From Oscillatoria sp. HE19RPO (GTDB lineage: Bacteria > Cyanobacteriota > Cyanobacteriia > Cyanobacteriales > Laspinemataceae), in NCBI RefSeq assembly GCF_024220515.1, contig NZ_JAMXOT010000141.1, positions 1 to 63,572 of the forward strand: 63,572 nucleotides of DNA. Reading direction: 5' to 3'. Positions 29,099 to 37,310 of this stretch are shown one piece after another. The notes under the pieces are model-generated. The model was not told the origin of the DNA. It made no database searches and saw only the letters and a list, made by a program, of their open reading frames with translations. Position 1 is the stretch's first letter, and every line of letters begins with the position of its first letter. The translations under genes were made by a program, and so were the position numbers.

Positions 29099-30196
29099 AT
29101 GCTGAACGGATATCAAATCATAGATGCGGATTCCCACGTATTTGAACCGCCTGATATGTGGGAAAAGTATTTAGAACCGGCCTTTAAAAGTTTTGCCCCA
29201 TCACCGGATTTAAAAATCAAGGGGGAGCCCGTGACTCATAAAATTTCCCAGCAAGTCAGTCGCGAAGGGGCCAAACAAATCCAACAGGCTCACCCCATGT
29301 CTGTATTGAGTGGCTTTGATGCCGAGTCCCATGTCCGGGCGATGCAGCAGATGGGGATTGATATGGCGTTCATTTATCCAACTTATGGACTGTGGCTGTT
29401 AGCGATTGATAACATGGAACCCAAGCTGGCGGGGGCTTTTACTCGTGCCTATAATAATTGGTTGCGAGATTTTTGTAGCTATGCGCCACAAAAGCTCAAA
29501 GGCGTGGGAGCGATTAACTGCCATGCGCCCGAGGAAATGGTGATAGAATTGCTTAGGGTAGCAGAGTTTGGCTGGAAAGCAGTGTATTTGCGCCCCAACC
29601 CAGTCAAGGGAAGAATCCTGAGTGACCGGGCTTATGAGCCATTTTGGACGCAATGCGAGGAATTAAACATGGCGGTGGGACTCCATGAAGGGACTCACAG
29701 CCGATTGCCAACCACTGGTGCGGATCGGTTTGATACTCGCTTTGCCCTGCACGCTTGCTCTCATCCCACGGAACAGATGATGGCGTTGTTGGCATTGATT
29801 GAAGGAGGAGTATTAGAACGCCACCCTCAGCTAAGAGTTGGTTTTCTGGAGTCTGGCTGTGGTTGGCTACCTTACTGGCTATGGCGGCTGGATGAAGAGT
29901 ACGAGAACCTCTACTGGGAGGTTAAAGACCGGGTGAAGATGAAGCCGTCGGAGTATTTTCGCCGTCAATGCTTTATCGAAATCGAGCCAGGGGAGCCGTA
30001 TTTAGGGCAGATGATTGATTATATTGGCGCGGATAATTTAATTTTTGGTTCAGACTATCCCCACATGGATCATAAACCTAATATTGTGGGGGAAGCCGTG
30101 GCTCTGGCAGAGCGACTCTCCCCCACACTTGTGCAAAAAATTCTTTGGGATAACGCGGTCCGTTTTTATGGGTTGGAATCACTCAACACCCAGTAA
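29099..30196 (+). CDS. Amidohydrolase-2 family metal-dependent hydrolase
   Basis: 365 residues, 28 bases after the NTF2-like gene. Typical amidohydrolase-2 (ACMSD-like) blocks: IIDADSHVFEPPDMWEKYL at the N-terminus with Asp-x-Asp-x-His, YLRPNPVKGR, GLHEGTHS, FLESGCGWLPYWLWRLDEEY, and FGSDYPHMDHKPNIV with the metal-binding Asp. Family members hydrolyse or decarboxylate small molecules; the exact substrate is not readable. An amidohydrolase beside a YcaO protein has a precedent in bottromycin clusters, where it matures the peptide, though homology to that enzyme is not claimed. Confidence 0.85.
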   Translation: MLNGYQIIDADSHVFEPPDMWEKYLEPAFKSFAPSPDLKIKGEPVTHKISQQVSREGAKQIQQAHPMSVLSGFDAESHVRAMQQMGIDMAFIYPTYGLWLLAIDNMEPKLAGAFTRAYNNWLRDFCSYAPQKLKGVGAINCHAPEEMVIELLRVAEFGWKAVYLRPNPVKGRILSDRAYEPFWTQCEELNMAVGLHEGTHSRLPTTGADRFDTRFALHACSHPTEQMMALLALIEGGVLERHPQLRVGFLESGCGWLPYWLWRLDEEYENLYWEVKDRVKMKPSEYFRRQCFIEIEPGEPYLGQMIDYIGADNLIFGSDYPHMDHKPNIVGEAVALAERLSPTLVQKILWDNAVRFYGLESLNTQ

Positions 30197-30288
30197 AATG
30201 GCGGTTTTAACCTGTAGGGTGCAAAATTTTGGGGATAGGGTGATGCTCCAGCTTTACCGACTCAATATCATTTCAGGAGAGTTTAAAA

Positions 30289-33200
30289 ATGACTGATTTA
30301 ACTGGCTACCAAATCCTCAGCCCTATTTATGAAAGTGCCAATTCATTAGTTTATCGGGGGATTCGAGAGCGGGACAATCAACGGATGATTTTGAAGGTTC
30401 TCAAACAAGATTATCCCAACCCCTCTGAACTCACCCGCTACAAGCAGGAATATGAAATTACCCGGTCCTTGGCGGGGAAGGGGGTGGTTCAAGTCTACGA
30501 TTTGCACCGATACCAGAACAGTCTGGTGATGACTTTAGAAGATTTTGGCGGTCAATCTTTAAAGGGTTGGATGACGGAACGCCAGTTTCCCCTGGGGGAA
30601 TTTCTGATGGTGGCGATCGCCATCGCCGAAAGTTTAGGAGAAATCCATGCCGCTAATATCATTCACAAGGATATTAACCCCTCGAATATTGTCTATAACC
30701 CAGAAGCTGGGGAAGTTAAAATCATCGATTTTGGCATCTCCAGCGTTTTGTCTCGGGAAAATCCGACGATTCTCAACCCCGATCGCCTAGAAGGAACCTT
30801 AGCTTATATTTCTCCAGAACAAACCGGACGCATGAACCGGGCGATCGATTACCGCACGGATTTTTATTCATTAGGGGTAACTTTCTACGAACTACTGACC
30901 CATCAACTTCCTTTTACAGCCACGGAACCCTTAGAACTGGTTCACTCTCATATCGCCAAAAAACCTGTGCCACCGGCTCAAATTGACCCGAGGATTCCCC
31001 AGGTTGTTTCTGATTTGGTCATGAAACTGATGGCAAAAACTGCCGAGGAGCGATATCAAAGTGCTAGAGGGTTAAAATTAGATTTAGAAAGTTGTTTACA
31101 TCAATTACGGACCAACGGCGAAATTTCGGCATTTCCTCTAGCAACTCAGGACCAATCGGATAAGTTTCAAATTCCGCAGAAACTCTACGGAAGAGAACAG
31201 GAAGTTCAACAACTCTTAAACAGTTGGGATAGTCTGGGTCAAGGAACTCCCATCCTGATATTGGTAGCGGGTTATTCCGGTGTGGGTAAGTCAGCCTTAG
31301 TCAATGAAGTTCAAAAACCCCTAGTCAAATCCCGAGGATATTTTATCTCCGGTAAATTTGACCAATTTAAACGAAATATTCCCTATAGTTCCCTGATTCA
31401 AGCCTTTCAAGAATTAATCCGACAGTTGCTCACGGAAAGTGAAGGGCAACTGCAAATCTGGAAGCAAAAGCTATTAAATGCGTTAGGAAACAACGCTCAG
31501 GTTATCATTGAAGTGATGCCTGAATTAGAACTAATTATAGGTAAACAGCCTCCCGTTCCCCAGTTGGGACCAACCGAGGCCCAGAATCGTTTTAACTTAG
31601 TCTTTCAACAATTTGTAAGTGTTTTTGCCCAAGCCGAACATCCTGTCGTGATGTTTATCGATGATCTCCAGTGGGCAGATTCTGCCTCATTGAAGTTGCT
31701 CGAACAACTCCTGAGTGATGCGGACAACCAATACCTGCTAACCATTGGAGCTTATCGAGACAATGAAGTGAGTCCTACTCATCCGTTTATCTTAACCGTA
31801 GAGCGCATTCAAAAAGCGGGGACTCAAGTGGATGCAATTCAGCTTCAGCCCTTATTGATTGAACAAGTTAGCCAATTAATTGGAGATACTTTAAATGTTT
31901 CCACTGCGGAATCAGAGGCGTTAACTGAACTGGTTTTCAGTAAGACTGGGGGCAATCCATTTTTCTTGACTCAATTACTGGAATATTTATATCAGGAACA
32001 GTTACTATCTTTTAACTACGCCTCGGGGAACTGGGAATGGAATATTGACTCTATCCAACAAGTCGGAATAACCGATAATGTCGTGGAGTTAATGGTTAAT
32101 AAAATTGGCAAGCTCGATGCCAGTAGCCAGAACGTCCTGAAACTTGGGGCTTGTATGGGCAACCGATTTGATTTAGAAACCTTGTCGGTGGTCAATGCTA
32201 AATCTCTTTCAGCAACCGCGAACGATTTGTTATCCGCGCTTCAAGAAGGGTTGATTGTCCCCTTGACCGATGCCTACAAAACTCCGATGCTGTGGGATCG
32301 AGAGGCGATTATGTTAGAAAGTCCGGATTCATCCCTGGAATTGTTTGCCAGTTATCCCGCTTATATTCCCTACAAATTTTTGCATGACCGGGTTCAGCAA
32401 GCGGCCTATTCTTTGATTCCCGAAGCCCAGAAAAAAGAATTCCACCTCAATATTGGTCGGTTATTCCTACAGAACACCTCACCGGAGAGCTTGGAAGAGA
32501 ATATCTTTGATATTGTCAACCAACTCAACAAGGGTGCTGAATTAATTGCGACGGATGCTGAGAAAAATCAACTGGCTCGTTTGAATTTGAGAGCCGGAAA
32601 AAAAGCCAAGGATTCCACCGCCTATGAACCCGCTCTCCAATATTTAGAAGCGGGGTTAGCCTTGCTGCCTCCAGATAGCTGGCAAACTGAATATGAGTTT
32701 ACGCTGGCACTTCATGTAGAAACTGTAGAAGTGTATTATCTGAATACGCGGTTTGAAGAGGCGGAACAATTAGGGGCTGTGGTTTTGCAAGAAGCTCAAT
32801 CTCTACTTGAGCGGGTCAAAATCTATGAGCTAAAAATTCAATCCCAGTACGCGCAATTTCAGTTACAGTTGGCGATCGAGACGGCTTTAGAAATTTTAGA
32901 ACCCTTGGGTGTAGTCCTGCCTCGAACTCCTACCCCGGAACAGATAGAAGCAGAACAGAATGTAATCAAAGAGCTATTGGGTGACCGAAAGATTGAGGAT
33001 TTAGCCAATCTGCCGGAAATGACCGACCCCTATCAGCTTGCGGCTGTCCGAATTTTACTGATTGTCACCTCGGCTGCCATTATAACTAATCCGCTCTTAT
33101 ATCCGATTGTAACCCTAACGTCCGTAAGACTTTGTATCCAACATGGCAATTCTCCTTTTGCTGCTGCCGTGTATATTTTTTACGCGCAACTTTTGTGTGG

Positions 33201-35640
33201 AGCAATGAAAAGTATTGATTCCGGCTATCAAGTTGGGCAACTGTCTTTAACGTTGGTGGATCAACTCGATGTTCGCGATTTTAAGGCACTTGTTACTCAT
33301 TACAGCAATGGGTTTGTCCGGCATTGGAAAGACCCATTTCGCGCCATCCCCCTGGAACAAATGCAAGAAGGTGTTCAGGTGGGAATCGAAACGGGAAATT
33401 TAGAGAATGCCTGCTATAACGCCATCGATTACACCTTATTTTCTACCTTTGCAGGCTATAACCTAACAGAGTTCGCACCGCGCTATGCAGAATATACCCA
33501 ATTGACGATTAAGTTAAAGCAAGTCTATTCCGTCTATTACATAGAAGCGGCGAGGGGAATTGCTGTTAATTTGCTGAAAGAAAATTTAGAGAACTACGGA
33601 TTAATAATTGGCAATTCCTGGGAAGAAGAGGAACAGTTTTTAGCGGGATGGGTGGAAGGCAATGCTTTATGGCTTTTGTTTATCACCTATTTAGCAAAAA
33701 CCATTGCCTTTTCCTATTTGAATCAGTTCGATAGCGCCTTGGAATCTGCTCAAAAAGCCGACCTTTATGGAGAGAGTTCTGCTTCTTATGTTGTCTTTCC
33801 CCAGCATATATTCTATTACTCTTTAGCCCTTGTATCGGTTTGCCAGAGCGAATCTACCCCCCCCCTCAAAAAAGCAGAATTCCTGAACAAAGCCCGTTCA
33901 AATCAGGAATTAATGAAAGAATGGGCGAAATATGCGCCGGAGAATTATCAAAACAAATACGATTTGGTAGAAGCAGAACTGGCGCGCATCTCTGGCAACC
34001 ATTTGGAAGCTCAAACCCTGTACGAAAAAGCGATTCAAGGAGCCAGAAAACAAGGGTTTATTCATGAAGAAGGATTAGCCTACGAACGAGCGGCTGAATA
34101 TTATCTGACCCTAGACCGAGAAGAAATTGGGCAGTTTTACCTTAAAAATGCCTACGCTTGTTATGCAACCTGGGGAGCAACAGCTAAACTCAAATCCCTA
34201 TCAGAAACCTATCCCAACCTTCTAGTTAAAGTCACCCAGCGCAGTGGAGAAACTGGGACCGTACCCATAACGACAACGGGTCGTGATGGGAAAGGATTAG
34301 ATATCCAAACGGTTGTCAAAGCCTCCCAAGCCATTGCCAGCGAAATTGTTTTAGATCAATTGCTGGATAAATTGATGCGGCTGACGATTGAGAATGCCGG
34401 TGCTCAAAAAGGGTTTCTGATTTTGCCCATCGCCGGAAAATTATCGATTGAAGCTACGGGAATTGTCAATGGTTCAGAGGCGATCGCTGTGCAGTCGGTG
34501 CCAATCGAAGAGAGTCTGGAACTGTCGAGTGCGATCGTTCACTATGTGGCCCGCACTCACTCCAGCGTCATCTTAAATGATGCGGCGAATGCTGGCACTT
34601 TTACCACCGATTCTTATATTGTTCAGAATCAACCCAAGTCCGTCTTATGTGCGCCCATCCTCAACCAAGGACAACTCACCGGCATTATCTACCTGGAAAA
34701 TAACTTAGCAACTGGCGCATTTACAAAAGAACGCATCGAACTGTTACAAGTCATCTCCGCCCAAGCCGCAATTTCCCTAGAAAATGCCCAACTCTATCGC
34801 ACTTTAGAAGATAAAGTCATCGAACGCACCGCCCAACTCGCCTCAGCCAACGAAGAAATCAGCGCCCTGAATGAACTGCTCAAATCCGACAACCTGCGGA
34901 TGAGTGCAGAACTGGATGTCACCCGTCAACTGCAACAGAAAATGCTGCCGAACCCCGAAGAATTGCAGGCAATTCCTGGGTTAGAAATCGCGGGATTTAT
35001 GGAACCCGCCGATGAAATTGGGGGAGACTATTATGATGTGTTGAACCATGAGGGACATATCAAAATCGGGATTGGAGATGTCACGGGACATGGATTAGAA
35101 GCAGGAATGGTGATGGTGATGGTGCAAACGGCAGTCCGGACCTTGTTGGTGAATGATGAAACCGATTATGTGAAGTTTTTGAATACCATCAACCGGATGA
35201 TTCATGATAACGTGCAGCGGATGCGGACGGATAAGAATCTGACTTTAGCGTTACTGGATTATGCCGATCGCGTGTTGCGGATTACGGGACAACATGAGGA
35301 GGTTTTGGTAGTCCGAGGAACGGGAGAAATTGAGCGACTGGATACGGTGGATTTAGGATTTCCCGTGGGGTTAGAGTTGGATATTTCTGATTTTATTACT
35401 CAGGCGGAAGTGGAGTTAAATCCTGGGGATGGGGTGGTGCTTTATACCGATGGGATACCGGAGGCGGAAAATATGGCGGGAGAGTTCTATGGGATGGACC
35501 GATTGTGTGCGGTGGTGTCCCAGTATTGGCAGGAGTCTGCCGAGGCGATTCGGGAATTGGTGATTCAGGATGTGCGGGAGTTTATTGGGGAACAGAAGGT
35601 GTTTGATGATATTACTTTGGTGGTGATGAAGCAGCGATGA
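30289..35640 (+). CDS. Giant Ser/Thr kinase, AAA-type ATPase, GAF and SpoIIE-type phosphatase fusion
   Basis: 1783 residues; AGGAG 10 bases before the ATG. Order: protein kinase (about 1-270) with Lys in MILKVLK, catalytic HKDINPSN, DFG, and the loop LEGTLAYISPEQTGRMNR; an AAA/MalT-like ATPase with P-loop GYSGVGKSAL (about 327-336) and Walker B VMFIDDLQWADSASL; a long helical-repeat region (about 750-1330); GAF domain (about 1340-1500) ending in ISLENAQLY; coiled coil; PP2C/SpoIIE phosphatase (about 1540-1783) with ADEIGGDYYDV, GIGDVTGHGLEAG, LYTDGIPE and DDITLVV, all metal Asp residues present. Most HstK-type relatives end in a histidine kinase, as does the paralogue at 57734; here a phosphatase replaces it, so one chain can add and remove Ser/Thr phosphate. 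It lies 92 bases after the amidohydrolase gene on the same strand. Confidence 0.92.
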   Translation: MTDLTGYQILSPIYESANSLVYRGIRERDNQRMILKVLKQDYPNPSELTRYKQEYEITRSLAGKGVVQVYDLHRYQNSLVMTLEDFGGQSLKGWMTERQFPLGEFLMVAIAIAESLGEIHAANIIHKDINPSNIVYNPEAGEVKIIDFGISSVLSRENPTILNPDRLEGTLAYISPEQTGRMNRAIDYRTDFYSLGVTFYELLTHQLPFTATEPLELVHSHIAKKPVPPAQIDPRIPQVVSDLVMKLMAKTAEERYQSARGLKLDLESCLHQLRTNGEISAFPLATQDQSDKFQIPQKLYGREQEVQQLLNSWDSLGQGTPILILVAGYSGVGKSALVNEVQKPLVKSRGYFISGKFDQFKRNIPYSSLIQAFQELIRQLLTESEGQLQIWKQKLLNALGNNAQVIIEVMPELELIIGKQPPVPQLGPTEAQNRFNLVFQQFVSVFAQAEHPVVMFIDDLQWADSASLKLLEQLLSDADNQYLLTIGAYRDNEVSPTHPFILTVERIQKAGTQVDAIQLQPLLIEQVSQLIGDTLNVSTAESEALTELVFSKTGGNPFFLTQLLEYLYQEQLLSFNYASGNWEWNIDSIQQVGITDNVVELMVNKIGKLDASSQNVLKLGACMGNRFDLETLSVVNAKSLSATANDLLSALQEGLIVPLTDAYKTPMLWDREAIMLESPDSSLELFASYPAYIPYKFLHDRVQQAAYSLIPEAQKKEFHLNIGRLFLQNTSPESLEENIFDIVNQLNKGAELIATDAEKNQLARLNLRAGKKAKDSTAYEPALQYLEAGLALLPPDSWQTEYEFTLALHVETVEVYYLNTRFEEAEQLGAVVLQEAQSLLERVKIYELKIQSQYAQFQLQLAIETALEILEPLGVVLPRTPTPEQIEAEQNVIKELLGDRKIEDLANLPEMTDPYQLAAVRILLIVTSAAIITNPLLYPIVTLTSVRLCIQHGNSPFAAAVYIFYAQLLCGAMKSIDSGYQVGQLSLTLVDQLDVRDFKALVTHYSNGFVRHWKDPFRAIPLEQMQEGVQVGIETGNLENACYNAIDYTLFSTFAGYNLTEFAPRYAEYTQLTIKLKQVYSVYYIEAARGIAVNLLKENLENYGLIIGNSWEEEEQFLAGWVEGNALWLLFITYLAKTIAFSYLNQFDSALESAQKADLYGESSASYVVFPQHIFYYSLALVSVCQSESTPPLKKAEFLNKARSNQELMKEWAKYAPENYQNKYDLVEAELARISGNHLEAQTLYEKAIQGARKQGFIHEEGLAYERAAEYYLTLDREEIGQFYLKNAYACYATWGATAKLKSLSETYPNLLVKVTQRSGETGTVPITTTGRDGKGLDIQTVVKASQAIASEIVLDQLLDKLMRLTIENAGAQKGFLILPIAGKLSIEATGIVNGSEAIAVQSVPIEESLELSSAIVHYVARTHSSVILNDAANAGTFTTDSYIVQNQPKSVLCAPILNQGQLTGIIYLENNLATGAFTKERIELLQVISAQAAISLENAQLYRTLEDKVIERTAQLASANEEISALNELLKSDNLRMSAELDVTRQLQQKMLPNPEELQAIPGLEIAGFMEPADEIGGDYYDVLNHEGHIKIGIGDVTGHGLEAGMVMVMVQTAVRTLLVNDETDYVKFLNTINRMIHDNVQRMRTDKNLTLALLDYADRVLRITGQHEEVLVVRGTGEIERLDTVDLGFPVGLELDISDFITQAEVELNPGDGVVLYTDGIPEAENMAGEFYGMDRLCAVVSQYWQESAEAIRELVIQDVREFIGEQKVFDDITLVVMKQR

Positions 35641-35644
35641 TGGG

Positions 35645-35690
35645 GGTGTTAGTCATTGGTCATTGGTTGTTGGTCATTGGTCCTTGGTCA
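35645..35690. repeat. Short tandem repeat of GTCATTGG type
   Basis: GTCATTGGTCATTGG-style heptamer/octamer repeats directly after the kinase stop. This is the cyanobacterial short-tandemly-repeated kind and has no coding meaning. Confidence 0.7.
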
Positions 35691-35694
35691 TTCT

Positions 35695-35953
35695 CCGGTC
35701 CCCTCCCCTTGGCAAGGGGAGGGTTAGGGTGGGGTTCTTCTTGGGCGATTCCCTACGGGATAGCTGCGCTTACCGCCACCTCCCGCATTTTTTCCGGCTT
35801 AAGCACCTGTATAAAGGCTGGTTTAACCTCTTTCTTCGTGAGGTGGCGATCGCTTTCGTCACTATGACCCTCTACCCACTCATTCTTCCTGATGTGGCAA
35901 AACGTCAGGGGGACCCCACCCTAACCCTCCCCTTGCCAAGGGGAGGGGACCGG
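35695..35953. repeat. Long-TIR element, family E, copy 1
   Basis: About 259 bases with nearly 40-bp inverted ends: CCGGTCCCCTCCCCTTGG...AGGGTTAGGGTGGGG on the left, and the complement on the right. Each end is itself a hairpin (CCCCTCCCCTTGGCAAGGGGAGGG core). The interior (GGCGATTCCCTACGGGATAG) is shared with copy 2 at 53128-53774. No transposase. It separates convergent genes. Confidence 0.85.
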
Positions 35954-36028
35954 AAGTGAGCTTAAATTTGAGGGGAATCACTATCACCTTACAATTGCTG
36001 CCGATCGCCTTCTACTAAGTGAGAACGA

Positions 36029-37231
36029 CTAATGCCGACTGCTCATTAGGCGATGAAGGAGCATCGGCGCAATCTCCGTAATCGGGAGAATATACTGCGC
36101 CGCACTTAAGGCGATCGCCTCTCGGGGCATTCCAAACACCACAGAACTGGCCTCATTTTGGGCAATGGTAATCCCCCCCTGCTTGAAGAGTTCTAACATC
36201 CCATCCGCCCCATCGCGACCCATCCCCGTCAGCAAAATACCCAATGCTGCACGGCGATAAAACTTCGCCACCGCATTAAACGTCACCGTCACCGAAGGGC
36301 GATGTCCCGAAACCGGCTCCATACTCGAATACAAAAACCGACCTTGATTGTCAAACTCTAAATGCTTTTGTTCCGGGGGAAAATAAATAATGGACGGTTC
36401 GGGTCGTTCTCCTGCTGGGGCAATTTTCACCGGCAAGTGACATTCCGAACCCAACCAATCCACCAACCCCTTCAAAAATCCCTCACTAATATGTTGCACA
36501 CAAATCACCGGCACCGGAAACTTCGGAGGCAGTTGAGACAAAATCGTATGTAACGCTTGGGGTCCTCCCGTCGAAGCCCCGATCGCCACGATTTTCACCC
36601 CCCGAAATGAACCCGTCCCTGTCACATCTGGACTCACAGGCGCAGAGGGATAACGAGGAGTCGGGGTGTGAGACAAGGGAATTTTCACCGTTTGAATCAC
36701 CGGCTCAACCCGCTTCTGTTCTGGAATGAGGACTTTTCCCGGAGTTCTAGGAGGAACAACCCCAGGAGAAACTCGCTGCGTCTCCCGATTTATAGCACCC
36801 CGGCGATGCAACGTAAACACCGTCACCCCAGATAACACCTTAATCTTAGAAATCAACTCATGACGAATCGCCTCAAAATTCCCCATCACCCCCTGGCGCG
36901 GCTTGGGAAACACATCCACCGCCCCTGCCTTGAGCAAATTAAATACCGTGTGAGTATCCTCCGCTTGTACCGAAGAACTGACCACCAAAATGGGACAAGG
37001 GAACTTTGCCATCACCTCTTTAGTAAACTCCAACCCGTCCATTTTGGGCATATGGAGGTCAGTACAAATCACATGGGGATGAACCTTGGGTATCAACTCC
37101 AACCCTTCAATTCCCGTCCCGGCGGTCCCCACAATTTCAATCTCCGGAGTTGATCCCAACAGGCGCTTAAAAATCATCAACGCCACGGGAGAATCCTCCA
37201 CCAACAAAACTCGAATCGGCTTTTTGTTCAT
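36029..37231 (-). CDS. cheB: Protein-glutamate methylesterase CheB
   Basis: 400 residues: receiver domain with Asp58 (VICTDLHMPKMDGLEF) and Lys in FPKPRQG; a Pro-rich linker (about 155-205); and the CheB methylesterase domain with catalytic Ser220 (IGASTGGP), His247 (CVQHISEGF) and Asp in GMGRDGADGM. It removes methyl groups from transducers and is activated by phosphate from the hybrid CheA encoded 80 bases upstream. No cheR methyltransferase gene is in the window, so methylation must come from elsewhere. Confidence 0.95.
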   Translation of the reverse strand: MNKKPIRVLLVEDSPVALMIFKRLLGSTPEIEIVGTAGTGIEGLELIPKVHPHVICTDLHMPKMDGLEFTKEVMAKFPCPILVVSSSVQAEDTHTVFNLLKAGAVDVFPKPRQGVMGNFEAIRHELISKIKVLSGVTVFTLHRRGAINRETQRVSPGVVPPRTPGKVLIPEQKRVEPVIQTVKIPLSHTPTPRYPSAPVSPDVTGTGSFRGVKIVAIGASTGGPQALHTILSQLPPKFPVPVICVQHISEGFLKGLVDWLGSECHLPVKIAPAGERPEPSIIYFPPEQKHLEFDNQGRFLYSSMEPVSGHRPSVTVTFNAVAKFYRRAALGILLTGMGRDGADGMLELFKQGGITIAQNEASSVVFGMPREAIALSAAQYILPITEIAPMLLHRLMSSRH

Positions 37232-37310
37232 ACTTTACTCTGGCTGCTGCTTACCCTCGAACCCCTCACCCGGGTTCAGTTTGGGACATGTTTCTCCCTC
37301 CATAGCGCGT

